Assembly (NCBI RefSeq): GCF_023051145.1
Contig: NZ_JALKFS010000005.1
Coordinates: 992,001 to 1,056,000, forward strand
Direction of reading: 5' to 3'
Length of the DNA: 64,000 bases
DNA from: Williamsia sp. DF01-3
GTDB taxonomy: Bacteria > Actinomycetota > Actinomycetes > Mycobacteriales > Mycobacteriaceae
Numbering within the stretch: the first letter of the stretch is position 1; the number at the start of each line of letters is the position of its first letter. The notes beneath the pieces were generated by a model that was not told where the DNA came from, searched no databases, and worked only from the letters and a program-made list of their open reading frames with translations. Positions 46,068-54,666 of this stretch are shown here, in pieces. The position numbers and the translations under genes are program-made.

Positions 46068-46083
46068 TGTGACACACGTAACA
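46068..46083. promoter_or_regulatory. candidate Crp/GlxR box upstream of whiB4
   Basis: TGTGACACACGTAACA matches TGTGA-N6-TCACA with one mismatch, embedded in a wider GAATGT/ACATTC inverted repeat (46065-46070 and 46081-46086), 56 bases before whiB4. A possible promoter TTGACG (46024-46029) lies upstream. Confidence 0.55.
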
Positions 46084-46139
46084 TTCAGTCTTAAATGTGG
46101 CGGCAGACGTCAATATTGTGCTTCAGACAGGGGATCGTA

Positions 46140-46457
46140 ATGGCAAAAGCGGCAGCTGCGACGGTAGAGAACGAAGCAAGATTGGCCTGGGTGGCCAGGG
46201 CACGGTGCCGCGAGGTCGATCCTGACCAGCTGTTCGTCCGTGGAGCCGCCCAGCGCAAGGCTGCAACCATCTGCCGTCATTGCCCAGTCCAGCTCGAGTG
46301 TGGTGCAGATGCACTCGACAATCGCGTTGAGTTCGGGGTTTGGGGAGGCATGACCGAACGTCAGCGCCGAGCTTTGTTGCGCCAGCATCCCGAGGTCACC
46401 TCGTGGAGCACGTTCTTCGAGACGCAGCGTCGCAGGCAGGTCACCAGCGTGGGCTGA
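46140..46457 (+). CDS. whiB4: WhiB-family iron-sulfur transcription factor
   Basis: A 105-aa WhiB protein. Four cluster cysteines are at 23, 45, 48 and 54 (ARCREVD and CRHCPVQLEC); the G[V/I]WGG turn (GVWGGMTERQRRALL) and a basic C-terminus for DNA binding follow. It carries a redox- and NO-sensitive [4Fe-4S] cluster. Gene order (divergent from ponA2, next to the ArsA-like ATPases) matches mycobacterial whiB4. The ATG at 46140 has AGGGGA six bases upstream. The start at 46095 is rejected. Confidence 0.95.
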   Translation: MAKAAAATVENEARLAWVARARCREVDPDQLFVRGAAQRKAATICRHCPVQLECGADALDNRVEFGVWGGMTERQRRALLRQHPEVTSWSTFFETQRRRQVTSVG

Positions 46458-46502
46458 GTCTTCGCGAACATCCTGACGCCGTCGCCCTGCCGGGCGGCGG
46501 CG

Positions 46503-47597
46503 TCAGCCTTTGCTGGTGATCTCCTCGGCCACCGCGCGAAGTGCGGTCATGTCGGCGACCTCGAACGGTAGTGACGGCACCCCCACGATGGGGACCGCCG
46601 GATGCGACGTGGTGAAGCTGTGCAGCAGATGCAGTTCGCGTTTGCCGGTGGTCGCCCGTTCGGAGTGAATCGTGAGGACGGCCTTGGTCAGCGGGTCGTC
46701 GACATTGTTGGCCGCAGCCTCCGCGGTGCTCCCGCTGATCGCGGTGAGGTTGGGGTGGGTGCGGTTGAGGATCAGGCCGGCGAGCGGCATCTTCTCCTCG
46801 GAGAGTCGGTCGACGAAGAACGCGGCCTCACGCAGGGCGTCCGGTTCGGCCGCCGCAACCACGGCGAATTGGGTGCCGGGCTGTTTGAGCAGGTTGTAGG
46901 TCCGGTTCGCCCGGTCCCGGAAGCTTCCGAACATCGAGTCGAGCGACTGCACGAACACCGAGACGTCGCGCAACGTCTCGCCGCCGATGATGGTCGAGAT
47001 GCCCTTCATGGCCAGTCCGACAACACCGGTGACGACCCGGCCCACGCCGCGACCGCCGCCCACGAGCATCTTCATCAGCCGGCCTTCGAGGAACGACCCG
47101 AGACGCTGGGGCGCGTCGAGAAAGTCGAGGGCATTGCGCGAGGGTGGGGTGTCCACCACCACGAGATCCCAATCATCCTGTGCCAGAAGCTGTCCCAGCT
47201 TCTCCATCGCCATGTACTCCTGCGTGCCGGAGAACGAGCTGGCAACCGTCTGATAGAAGTTGTTGTTCATGATCGCCTCGGCGCGTTCAGGCGTCGAGTA
47301 CTGCGTCACCATCTCGTCGAAGGTGCGACGCATGTCGAGCATCATCGCGTCGAGGGTGCCCTCGCCGTCGATCTTGACCGGCTGCGGGCTGTTGGTCAGT
47401 TCGTCCATACCCAGCGACTGCGCGAGCCGTTTGGCGGGGTCGATCGTGAGGACAACCACCTTGCGTCCCCGTTCGGCGGCGTACACCGCCATTGCCGCAG
47501 CGGTGGTCGTCTTGCCGACTCCACCTGCGCCGCAACAGATCACGACCTTGGTTCCGAGGTCGGTCAGAATTGCGCCCATTTTCAGGTCGATCGGCAT
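46503..47597 (-). CDS. ArsA/GET3-like ATPase, second of tandem pair
   Basis: A 364-aa SIMIBI-class ATPase. The deviant Walker A is [18 protein letters not shown]; switch-like [15 protein letters not shown] and a C-terminal nucleotide base region (LILNRTHP) complete the family set. It starts with [12 protein letters not shown], one base overlapping the stop of the first ATPase, so they are co-translated and may form a heterodimer. The ArsA name is historical; no arsenite pump gene is here. In mycobacteria the pair (Rv3679/Rv3680) is reported to protect cells against glycerol- and methylglyoxal-linked stress. Confidence 0.93.
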   Translation of the reverse strand: MPIDLKMGAILTDLGTKVVICCGAGGVGKTTTAAAMAVYAAERGRKVVVLTIDPAKRLAQSLGMDELTNSPQPVKIDGEGTLDAMMLDMRRTFDEMVTQYSTPERAEAIMNNNFYQTVASSFSGTQEYMAMEKLGQLLAQDDWDLVVVDTPPSRNALDFLDAPQRLGSFLEGRLMKMLVGGGRGVGRVVTGVVGLAMKGISTIIGGETLRDVSVFVQSLDSMFGSFRDRANRTYNLLKQPGTQFAVVAAAEPDALREAAFFVDRLSEEKMPLAGLILNRTHPNLTAISGSTAEAAANNVDDPLTKAVLTIHSERATTGKRELHLLHSFTTSHPAVPIVGVPSLPFEVADMTALRAVAEEITSKG

Positions 47598-48607
47598 CAG
47601 GCACCAGCCTTCTGGAGGATTTCGGAGAGTTCGTACAGGCCGCCGAGGTCGACGCCGTCGTCGAACGCGGGCAGCTGCAGCTTGTCGAGTTCCATGGCAT
47701 CGAGTTCGGCGCCGGCCTCGAGCTGCGCTTGCACCCGACTGGCGTGCTCGATGGTCTCGGTGAGCAGGCCCTCGAAGTCGGCCTCGGTGAACTTCAGGCC
47801 GGACTTGTCGAGCTGGGCGCGCAGTTCGGCGGCATCGATGACGCCGTCGGCGATGTCGCCGATCGACTCGGGTGGCAGATGATGCGGCGACACCCGATTG
47901 ACGATCACCGACCCGATGGTGAGGTTCTTGCCCTCCAGCTCGCGGACCGCCTCGATGGTCTCCTGGATGGGCATCGCCTCGAGCAACGTCACCAGATGCA
48001 CCACGGTCTGGTCCGAGTGCAGCAGCTTGACGACGCCGTCGCTCTGGTTGCGCAAGGGGCCGGTCTTGGTCAGATCGGCCATGGCCTTGGTGACGTCGAG
48101 GAAGTTGCCGATCCGGCCCGTCGGAGGTGCGTCGACCACCACCGCGTCGTAGATCCGGTTGCCGCGCTTGTCGGTTCGGACCACGGTCTCCTTGATCTTC
48201 CCCGTCACCAAGACGTCGCGAAGCCCCGGCGCGACGGTGGTGACGAAGTCGATGGCACCGATGCGGCGCATGGCGCGGCCGGCGAATCCGAGGTTGTAGA
48301 ACATGTCGAGGTACTCGAGCAGTGCGTGTTCGATGTCGATCGCCAGTGCCCACACCTGTCCGCCGCCTTCTGCGGTGGCGACCTTGGTCTCGGTGGGGGC
48401 CAGGGGCGGAACATCGAAGATCTGCGCGATGCCCTGACGTCCCTCGCACTCGACGAGGAGGACCTTCTTGCCTTCGGCGGCCAGTGTCAGCGCGAGAGCG
48501 GCCGCGACAGTGGTTTTTCCGGTCCCGCCCTTACCGGAGACGAAGTGCAGGCGCGCCTTCGCAGCGGCCTCTGACCAGCGATAGCCCGTGGGCTGTTCTG
48601 TTGTCAC
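47597..48607 (-). CDS. ArsA/GET3-like ATPase, first of tandem pair
   Basis: A 336-aa ATPase with Walker [21 protein letters not shown] and motif [18 protein letters not shown] (switch II-like) plus [13 protein letters not shown]. It is the promoter-proximal partner of the ATPase at 46503. GGTGA lies just before the GTG at 48605-48607 (protein start [14 protein letters not shown]); the frame to 48646 is discarded. The upstream divergent gene is the 54-aa protein at 48744. Cellular role in membrane-linked metal or stress handling is inferred from mycobacterial orthologues. Confidence 0.93.
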   Translation of the reverse strand: MTTEQPTGYRWSEAAAKARLHFVSGKGGTGKTTVAAALALTLAAEGKKVLLVECEGRQGIAQIFDVPPLAPTETKVATAEGGGQVWALAIDIEHALLEYLDMFYNLGFAGRAMRRIGAIDFVTTVAPGLRDVLVTGKIKETVVRTDKRGNRIYDAVVVDAPPTGRIGNFLDVTKAMADLTKTGPLRNQSDGVVKLLHSDQTVVHLVTLLEAMPIQETIEAVRELEGKNLTIGSVIVNRVSPHHLPPESIGDIADGVIDAAELRAQLDKSGLKFTEADFEGLLTETIEHASRVQAQLEAGAELDAMELDKLQLPAFDDGVDLGGLYELSEILQKAGA

Positions 48608-48743
48608 GGGTTCACCATATCCACGTTGGTCATGGCCGAAGACCATACCGTGCAGTACGCGTATTTCACCCCTGTCATCAGGGGATGTCCGGGTCGGTGA
48701 ACGTACGCGGCCCGAACACTTACCAGAGAGATAGGGTGTTCAC

Positions 48744-48908
48744 ATGAGCGAGCCAACTGCCTGGGAGTACGTCACCGTCCCCCTTCTGACCCACGCCACC
48801 AAACAAATCCTCGACCAGTGGGGTGCTGACGGCTGGGAGCTGGTCAGCGTCCTGCCGGGACCCACGGGCGAACAGCACGTCGCCTACCTGAAGCGCGCCA
48901 AGGGCTGA
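48744..48908 (+). CDS. small conserved protein (DUF4177-like)
   Basis: A 54-aa protein, MSEPTAWEYVTVPLLTHATK then QILDQWGADGWELVSVLPGP. The WEYxTV...GWELVSV pattern is the DUF4177 signature; a small protein at this place exists in mycobacteria (Rv3678A). AGGG lies eight bases before the ATG at 48744, and the stop is 6 bases before ridA, so it heads a two-gene unit. Function unknown. Confidence 0.85.
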   Translation: MSEPTAWEYVTVPLLTHATKQILDQWGADGWELVSVLPGPTGEQHVAYLKRAKG

Positions 48909-48914
48909 TCCGTC

Positions 48915-49379
48915 ATGACGTGGTCGCAGCGATTGACCGAACTGAACATCGTGCTGCCCAAGGTGGTGGCGCCACTGGCCGCGTACGTGCCGGCAGTCCA
49001 GACCGGCAACCTCGTCTACACCGCGGGCCAGTTGCCGTTGCTCGGTGGCGAATTGACCGTGCAGGGCAAGGTGTCCGAGGGCGCCGAAGGTGTTGTCCGG
49101 CCGGATGAGGCAACCGAGGCCGCACGTGTCTGCGCTCTGAACGCGCTTGCGGCAGTGGACAGTCTGGTCGGAATCGACTCGGTGAAGCGGATCGTCAAGG
49201 TTGTCGGCTTCGTGGCCTCGGCCCCGGGCTTCACCGGTCAACCCCAGGTCATCAACGGTGCATCCAACGTGCTGGGTGAAATCTTCGGAGAGGCCGGCGC
49301 CCACGCCAGGTCTGCGGTCGGAGTGGCCGAGCTGCCACTCGGGGCACCGGTGGAGATCGAGTTGATCGTCGAGGTCTGA
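48915..49379 (+). CDS. RidA family protein
   Basis: A 154-aa RidA/YjgF-type protein that hydrolyses reactive enamine/imine intermediates of PLP enzymes. LAAYVPAVQTGNLVYTAGQL and ARVCALNALAAVDSLVGIDS are typical strands and helices; the C-terminus HARSAVGVAELPLGAPVEIE contains the conserved arginine of the active site. It is the longer, mycobacterial-type RidA. Starts 6 bases after the 54-aa gene; the next gene (hypB) is convergent. Confidence 0.92.
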   Translation: MTWSQRLTELNIVLPKVVAPLAAYVPAVQTGNLVYTAGQLPLLGGELTVQGKVSEGAEGVVRPDEATEAARVCALNALAAVDSLVGIDSVKRIVKVVGFVASAPGFTGQPQVINGASNVLGEIFGEAGAHARSAVGVAELPLGAPVEIELIVEV

Positions 49380-49388
49380 CCCTCGTCC

Positions 49389-50180
49389 TCAGCCTGCGCG
49401 ACGCTCGACCAGTGCACGGACCCAACTGAACCACTCCGGTAGTCCCTCTCCGGTGCGTGCACTGACCGGGATGACCTGTGCGCGAGGGTTGGTCTGCGCG
49501 ATGGTGTCGAGGAACGCCTGCAACTCGACGTCGAGGTGGGGCAGGAGGTCGATCTTGTTCAGCAGGATCACGTGCACCCGGCTGAACATCAGAGGATATT
49601 TGAGAGGTTTGTCCTCACCCTCGGTCACCGAATAGACCATTGCGCGGGCGTGCTCGCCGACATCGAACTCGGCGGGACACACCAGATTCCCGACGTTCTC
49701 GATGATCACCAGATCAAGCGTCTGCAGGTCGAGATCTTGCAACGCGCGGTTCACCATCGGGGCATCGAGATGGCATTCGCCGCCGAACCCGTTGGCAGTG
49801 TTGATCAGTGAGACCTGCGCGCCCTTGTCGGCGAGCCGTGCGGCATCGAGGTCGGTGGCGATGTCGCCTTCGACGACACCGACGCGCACGTCCGCCCGCA
49901 TCGCGTCGAGGGTGGCCGACAAGATGGCGGTCTTGCCCGAGCCCGGTGAGCTCATCAGATTGATCGCGGGTACCCCGGCGCCGTCGAATGCGGCCCGGTT
50001 GAGGTCGGCACGCATGTCGTTCTCGGTGAAGATCGCCTCGAGCACATCGATGCGTTCGGCGCCGGTGTCGTAGCCACTGTGGTCGCCGTGGTCGGAATGG
50101 CCTGGGTTGGTGTGTTCGTGGCTGTGCGTTGTCCCGTCGGCGTGGGTGTGTGTCTCGTCGTGGCGGTGGAATCTACCCAT
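49389..50180 (-). CDS. hypB: nickel/GTP-binding maturation factor HypB
   Basis: A 263-aa GTPase that delivers nickel to [NiFe]-hydrogenase or urease. The N-terminal 40 residues are a histidine-rich nickel store (HDETHTHADGTTHSHEHTNP, then GHSDHGDHSG). The P-loop is NLMSSPGSGKTAILSATL; the metal site CHLDAPMV and NLVCPAEFDVGE (Cys, His, Cys ligands) and the NKIDLLPH specificity motif are all intact. No hypA or other hyp gene is adjacent. In mycobacteria this position has no hypB; it is an insertion into an otherwise conserved block between ridA and the MBL gene. Confidence 0.94.
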   Translation of the reverse strand: MGRFHRHDETHTHADGTTHSHEHTNPGHSDHGDHSGYDTGAERIDVLEAIFTENDMRADLNRAAFDGAGVPAINLMSSPGSGKTAILSATLDAMRADVRVGVVEGDIATDLDAARLADKGAQVSLINTANGFGGECHLDAPMVNRALQDLDLQTLDLVIIENVGNLVCPAEFDVGEHARAMVYSVTEGEDKPLKYPLMFSRVHVILLNKIDLLPHLDVELQAFLDTIAQTNPRAQVIPVSARTGEGLPEWFSWVRALVERRAG

Positions 50181-50202
50181 CGTCTGCGCCTCGCCTCTGT
50201 GT

Positions 50203-50237
50203 AGCCGGTTCGTGCACCGTCAGCCGGTTCGTGTACC
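50203..50237. repeat. 16-bp direct repeat in the hypB-MBL promoter region
   Basis: AGCCGGTTCGTGCACC (50203-50218) and AGCCGGTTCGTGTACC (50222-50237), one mismatch, three-base gap. Lies between the divergent hypB and MBL starts. Could be a tandem regulator site; nothing else marks it. Confidence 0.5.
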
Positions 50238-50297
50238 CGCAGCGAGCCGACAGAGTCGACCCTGCCTTCGCCAAGTGCAGGATATAGCCTGATCGTC

Positions 50298-51104
50298 ATG
50301 AGTGAACCGCAGCATCCTGCGTACGGTGTCGTTCGTCCGGTGACCGATTTCGCGTCGGTTGTGCTGTGCCGCAACCCGGGGATGATGACACTCGACGGCA
50401 CGAACACGTGGATCTTGCGGGCGCCCGGTCACAACGACTGTGTGGTGGTGGACCCCGGTCCCAAGGGTAAGAAAAAGCACGTCAAAAACGTTGTCGCGCA
50501 GGGCAATGTGGTTCTCGGTCTGGTCACTCACCGCCACCCCGACCACACCGGCGCGATCAAGTTCTTCCGTGAACTCACCGGCGCACCCGTTCGGGCACGG
50601 GTCGACAAGTACACCCGCGACGGCAGCCCACTCCAAGACCGGGAGGTGATCGAGGCCGCCGGACTCAAGATCACTGTGCTGCACACACCCGGGCACACCG
50701 GCGACTCGGTGAGTTTTCTCGTCGAGCACAACGGACGCAAGGCGATGCTGACCGGAGACACCATCCTCGGCGGTGGGACAACCGTGCTCGATCCCAAAGA
50801 TGGCACCTTGCGCGACTACATGAACTCGCTCAACCGCATCATCGTCGAGGGTGACGACTGCGTGTTGCTGCCCGGGCATGGGCCCGATCACGCCGAGGTG
50901 ATCCCGCTGGCCCGCCACTACAAGGCACACCGCGAAGAGCGGATCGATCAGGTACGTGCCGCGCTGGCCGAACTCGGGGTGAGTGCCGCAGAAGCCAAGC
51001 CGAAGAAAGTGGTCAAGAAGGTGTACGCCGACATCGACAAAAAGCTGTGGCCTGCGGCGACGATGTCGGTCAAGACTCAGCTGGCCTACCTGGCCGAGCA
51101 GTAG
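50298..51104 (+). CDS. MBL-fold metallo-hydrolase (LACTB2-like)
   Basis: A 268-aa beta-lactamase-fold hydrolase. Zinc ligands are in THRHPDHTGA, HTPGHTGDSV (histidine), GDTILGGG (aspartate) and LPGHGPD (histidine). The C-terminal 70 residues (AEAKPKKVVKKVYADIDKKL) form the winged-helix extension of the LACTB2 group, which in eukaryotes acts as an RNA endonuclease. In mycobacteria the orthologue sits next to crp as here. ATG at 50298. Convergent with crp, with a strong terminator between. Confidence 0.92.
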   Translation: MSEPQHPAYGVVRPVTDFASVVLCRNPGMMTLDGTNTWILRAPGHNDCVVVDPGPKGKKKHVKNVVAQGNVVLGLVTHRHPDHTGAIKFFRELTGAPVRARVDKYTRDGSPLQDREVIEAAGLKITVLHTPGHTGDSVSFLVEHNGRKAMLTGDTILGGGTTVLDPKDGTLRDYMNSLNRIIVEGDDCVLLPGHGPDHAEVIPLARHYKAHREERIDQVRAALAELGVSAAEAKPKKVVKKVYADIDKKLWPAATMSVKTQLAYLAEQ

Positions 51105-51129
51105 CAGGCGAGGCACCAGCCGAGGCGAC

Positions 51130-51170
51130 AAAAAACCGCCCCGACCGCATCAGCGATCGGGGCGGTTTTT
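51130..51170. terminator. bidirectional terminator between MBL gene and crp
   Basis: AAAAACCGCCCCGA (51131-51144) and TCGGGGCGGTTTTT (51157-51170) form a perfect 14-bp stem with A-run and T-run on the two sides, so it can end transcripts from both directions. Confidence 0.92.
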
Positions 51171-51180
51171 GCAAGTTGTT

Positions 51181-51855
51181 CTACCGCGCGCGGCGAGCCA
51201 GCCGCTCGGAGTCTGCGATCAGGACGCTCTTGCCTTCGAGTCGCAGCCATCCGCGCTGGGCGAAGTCGGCAAGCGCCTTGTTGACGGTTTCGCGGGAGGC
51301 GCCCACGAGCTGGGCGATCTCTTCCTGCGTGAGGTCGTGGGTGACTCGCAGAGCACCGGCTTCTTGGGTACCGAAACGCTGTGCCAGCTGCAGCAGCTGC
51401 TTGGCGACCCGGCCGGGCACGTCGGTGAAGATGAGGTCGGCGAGATTGTTGTTGGTGCGACGCAATCGGCGGGCCAGGACGCGCAGCAACTGTTCGGCGA
51501 TCTCGGGCCGATCCGCGATCCACGAACGCAGAGCCTCGCGGTCCATCGACACGGCGCGTACCTCGGTGACCGTGGTCGCCGACGATGTGCGTGGTCCGGG
51601 GTCGAAGATGGAGAGCTCGCCGAACATGTCGGACGGACCCATGATCGTCAGCAGGTTCTCGCGGCCGTCGATGGAACGGCGACCGACCTTCACCTTGCCG
51701 GACAAGATGATGTAGAGCCGGTCACCCGGCTCACCTTCGTTGAAAATCACGTGGCCCCGTGGAAAATCAACCGGCTGAAGCTGATTGGTCAATGCCGCGA
51801 CGGCCGTCGGTTCCACTCCCTGGAAGATGCCCGCCCGCGCCAGTACTTCCTCCAC
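51181..51855 (-). CDS. crp: Crp/GlxR-type cAMP receptor regulator
   Basis: A 224-aa CRP/FNR-family global regulator. The cyclic-nucleotide domain covers about 1-120 with the phosphate-binding cassette [20 protein letters not shown]; the C-terminal helix-turn-helix is [20 protein letters not shown] and [10 protein letters not shown]. It is collinear with the mycobacterial Crp and corynebacterial GlxR. The GTG at 51853-51855 follows AAAGGGG. Candidate target boxes (TGTGA-N6-TCACA) are seen before gntK, whiB4 and acs in this window. Confidence 0.95.
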   Translation of the reverse strand: MEEVLARAGIFQGVEPTAVAALTNQLQPVDFPRGHVIFNEGEPGDRLYIILSGKVKVGRRSIDGRENLLTIMGPSDMFGELSIFDPGPRTSSATTVTEVRAVSMDREALRSWIADRPEIAEQLLRVLARRLRRTNNNLADLIFTDVPGRVAKQLLQLAQRFGTQEAGALRVTHDLTQEEIAQLVGASRETVNKALADFAQRGWLRLEGKSVLIADSERLARRAR

Positions 51856-52023
51856 TTACGCCCCTTTCTAGGGTCCAGCCAGACCACGATCAAAACTTGG
51901 GGCCGGTCACACGGTCGATGTGTTGTGTTCGTCACCCGTCATCCAGTCTACGGGTATCGGGTGCGAAACAGGTTAATTACCCCTCATCGAGCGATCACGC
52001 CTGTCGCTCGCGGGTTTCGGTGG

Positions 52024-52272
52024 TCAGCTGGCGCGGATCGAATGCTCGGTCTCGACAGTGGTGGGGACTCTCCGATCACGGAACTCGTCGAGCGCCGCGG
52101 GAAAGCCCGACCGGGCCAGCGTGTCCATCTGCTCGGGCTGAGCCGACTCGAGGAACTCTTCGACATCGTTCGGTCGCACGTTGAGTCGTTCGAGCTGGTT
52201 CTCCAGACGCTCCATCGCCAACGCGAAGAGCATGAGAACTGCGGGGAACAGAAGTACGGCGAGTCCGTGCAT
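52024..52272 (-). CDS. small membrane-anchored protein next to crp
   Basis: An 82-aa protein with a hydrophobic start (MHGLAVLLFPAVLMLFALAM) and an amphipathic, acidic rest (ERLENQLERLNVRPNDVEEF, PEQMDTLARSGF). A small membrane protein at this position between crp and nth is also found in mycobacteria. No known domain. ATG at 52270-52272. Confidence 0.75.
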   Translation of the reverse strand: MHGLAVLLFPAVLMLFALAMERLENQLERLNVRPNDVEEFLESAQPEQMDTLARSGFPAALDEFRDRRVPTTVETEHSIRAS

Positions 52273-52426
52273 GGGGAGTAGTTAACACAACGCAGGTCTC
52301 AGAAGAGACACGATCTGTATCTGAATGCACGTCGTTGACGCGACGCGGACCACGCGTCGCCACGCGAGGTCCGTCGGTCGACCACCGGATAGAGCCGTTC
52401 ACAGAAGTCCGCCGTACCCTGATTTG

Positions 52427-53209
52427 GTGAGTGTGCGCGAGAACGGGGCGGCCCCGGCCAGGCGTGGCAAGACCGCAGCACAGCGCGGTACCGAGACCCG
52501 CACCGGTCTGGTCCGGCGGGCGCGGCGGATGGACCGAACGCTGCAGACGGCGTTCCCGCACGTCTACTGCGAACTCGATTTCACCAATCCGCTGGAGTTG
52601 TCGGTGGCGACGATCCTGTCGGCGCAGTGCACTGACGTGCGGGTGAACCTGACAACGCCTGCGTTGTTCCGGCGCTACCGGACGGCCGCCGACTACGCCG
52701 CCGCCGACCGCGCCGAACTGGAGGAGATGGTCCGGCCCACCGGTTTCTACCGGAACAAGGCCAACTCGCTCATCGGTCTCGGGCAGGCGCTCGTCGAGCG
52801 ATTCGACGGTGAGGTCCCACAGACATTGCCCGAGTTGGTGTCGCTGCCCGGCTTCGGTCGCAAGACTGCGAACGTGGTTCTCGGTAACGCCTTCGGTGTG
52901 CCGGGAATCACCGTGGACACGCACTTCGGCAGGTTGGTGCAGCGCTGGAAATGGACGGCCGAAACCGATCCGGTGAAGATCGAGCAGGCCGTGGGTGAGC
53001 TCATCGAGCGCAAGAACTGGACCGACCTCTCGCACCGGGTGATCTTCCACGGTCGGCGCGTGTGTCACTCGCGCAAGCCGGCCTGCGGGGTATGCGTGCT
53101 GGCCGCGGACTGTCCGTCCTACGGCCTGGGGCCAACCGAGAAGGCGGAAGCGGCCAAGCTCGTGAAGGGACCCGAGACCGACCATCTCCTGAAGCTGGCA
53201 GGTCTGTAG
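52427..53209 (+). CDS. nth: endonuclease III (DNA glycosylase/AP lyase)
   Basis: A 260-aa base-excision enzyme that removes oxidised pyrimidines. The helix-hairpin-helix-GPD core is [13 protein letters not shown] (catalytic lysine) and [14 protein letters not shown] (aspartate); the [4Fe-4S] loop is [17 protein letters not shown] with four cysteines. The N-terminal tail (about 30 residues, basic) is longer than in E. coli. The GTG at 52427 is taken over the longer frame from 52325. It heads a run nth-trx-nudix-marP with very tight spacing (3 bases, then overlaps of 4 bases), surely an operon. Confidence 0.95.
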   Translation: MSVRENGAAPARRGKTAAQRGTETRTGLVRRARRMDRTLQTAFPHVYCELDFTNPLELSVATILSAQCTDVRVNLTTPALFRRYRTAADYAAADRAELEEMVRPTGFYRNKANSLIGLGQALVERFDGEVPQTLPELVSLPGFGRKTANVVLGNAFGVPGITVDTHFGRLVQRWKWTAETDPVKIEQAVGELIERKNWTDLSHRVIFHGRRVCHSRKPACGVCVLAADCPSYGLGPTEKAEAAKLVKGPETDHLLKLAGL

Positions 53210-53212
53210 TCG

Positions 53213-53929
53213 ATGCCCGTGGACACCCAACCCGAGCGCCCACGCGCGCGGTTTCATCTCTCGACGTCCGCCCGCTGGACGATCGCCGTGCTGGTCGTGG
53301 TCCTGGCGTTGATCGTCGCGATCTGGCCACGTGACTCGTCCGATCCGGGTCCGTCCACGAATGGGATGCCGACAACGGGAAGCACCGCGCTTCCCGGGCT
53401 GGAGGCCGCGGTCACCGAGGACGACATGGCGAAGGGGCGCGAGAAGGCGGCGTTGCTGCCCTGCCCGGTCGCCACGGGCCCGACACCCTCCGGGTCGAAG
53501 CTGGCAGGTGTGACCGTGCCCTGCCTGGCCGACGGATCGACGGTCGACCTGGGCAGCGCAACGGCCGGTACCCCGATGCTCGTCAACGTGTGGGCCCACT
53601 GGTGCGGACCGTGCCGGGCCGAGCTGCCGGTGATCGACGAATACGCCAAGAGGGCGGGGGATCGCGTGCGGGTGCTCACCGTGCAGGGCAAGGAGGGCGC
53701 CGAGAATCCGTTTCTGTCGCTGACCTTGCTCGCCGAGATCGGCGTCCACCTGCCGACGGTGGTGGACACAGACGCCAAGATCGCTGCGGCGCTGGGCGTG
53801 CCGCGCGCCTACCCGTCGACCGTGCTCGTGCGCGCAGACGGCACGGTGGCAGCGGTGCTGCCGCGGGTGTTCGAGTCGCCCGACGAGGTGGCCGATGTTG
53901 TGCGCGAACATCTGGGCGTCGAGGCATGA
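53213..53929 (+). CDS. membrane-anchored thioredoxin-like protein (TlpA/ResA type)
   Basis: A 238-aa protein. The N-terminal helix WTIAVLVVVLALIVAIW anchors it outside the membrane; the thioredoxin domain has VNVWAHWCGPCRAELPVIDE with the WCGPC redox pair, and YPSTVLVRADGTVAAVL with the cis-proline region. Extra cysteines (LLPCPV and VPCLADG) precede the domain. It probably handles disulfide reduction in the envelope. The start is 3 bases after nth; its stop overlaps the NUDIX start (ATGA). Confidence 0.92.
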   Translation: MPVDTQPERPRARFHLSTSARWTIAVLVVVLALIVAIWPRDSSDPGPSTNGMPTTGSTALPGLEAAVTEDDMAKGREKAALLPCPVATGPTPSGSKLAGVTVPCLADGSTVDLGSATAGTPMLVNVWAHWCGPCRAELPVIDEYAKRAGDRVRVLTVQGKEGAENPFLSLTLLAEIGVHLPTVVDTDAKIAAALGVPRAYPSTVLVRADGTVAAVLPRVFESPDEVADVVREHLGVEA

Positions 53930-54666
53930 CCCGACTTCTGGTGCCGGACGAGAAGGTGCCGCCATGGCTTCGTGGGCTCACCGCGAACCTCGACGGGGTC
54001 ACCCGGTCGGTCGAGGACCGCGGCGGCGTGACCGAGCGGCTGCTGCGATCGATGATGCGGAACCCGCGGTCGGCAGCGGTACTGGTCCTGTTCAGCGGCG
54101 ACTGGAGTGGCGACCCCACCCACCACGGCGGCATCCCTGCCGACGCCGATGTCCTGCTGACCCAACGCGCTGCGACGTTGCGAAATCACAGTGGGCAGAT
54201 CGCCTTTCCCGGTGGCGTCCGCGACGACGGTGACGAGTTCCCGGTGGGCACCGCCATGCGCGAGGCCGTCGAGGAGACCGGGCTGAACCCTGCCGGTGTC
54301 GACCTGCTCGCCACCCTCGACACGTTTCCCGTGCCGCCCTCCGGATTCGAGGTGTCGCCGGTGATCGGTTACTGGCACGACCCGTCGGAGGTGGGGGTCG
54401 TGGACCTCGCAGAGACCGCCCGGGTCGTCCGGGTGCCTCTGCGCGATGTGGTCAACCCCCGCAACCGCTTTCAGGTGCAGCGCCCCACCGGTATCCCGGG
54501 ACGTCCTTACCGGGGGCCTGCCTTCGGCGTCGAGAAGATGCTGGTGTGGGGATTCACCGGGGGATTGCTCGCGGCCATCGTGGAGGCGGCCGGCTGGGAG
54601 ATTGCCTGGGACAAGACGGATGTCCGCGATCTGGCGGATGAGCTGGCCAAGGTGGGGCAGGAGTGA
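53926..54666 (+). CDS. NUDIX hydrolase (CoA pyrophosphatase type)
   Basis: A 246-aa protein. The Nudix box is GGVRDDGDEFPVGTAMREAV then EETGL, with all REUXEEXGU residues present, and the upstream UPF0035 signature LRNHSGQIAFPGG that marks CoA/acyl-CoA diphosphatases. Likely hydrolyses CoA to phosphopantetheine and 3',5'-ADP. The ATG at 53926 overlaps the TlpA stop and the GTG of marP overlaps its own stop, so translation is coupled across the operon. Confidence 0.92.
   Translation: MTRLLVPDEKVPPWLRGLTANLDGVTRSVEDRGGVTERLLRSMMRNPRSAAVLVLFSGDWSGDPTHHGGIPADADVLLTQRAATLRNHSGQIAFPGGVRDDGDEFPVGTAMREAVEETGLNPAGVDLLATLDTFPVPPSGFEVSPVIGYWHDPSEVGVVDLAETARVVRVPLRDVVNPRNRFQVQRPTGIPGRPYRGPAFGVEKMLVWGFTGGLLAAIVEAAGWEIAWDKTDVRDLADELAKVGQE

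Noticed and set aside
46503-48449. 648-aa minus-strand frame as a fused ArsA
   Set aside because: Its N-terminal part is the wrong frame of the first ATPase; the second ATPase starts properly at 47597 with one-base overlap.
52076-53965. 629-aa frame opposite nth and the thioredoxin gene
   Set aside because: Arginine/histidine-rich shadow crossing two real genes and a promoter.
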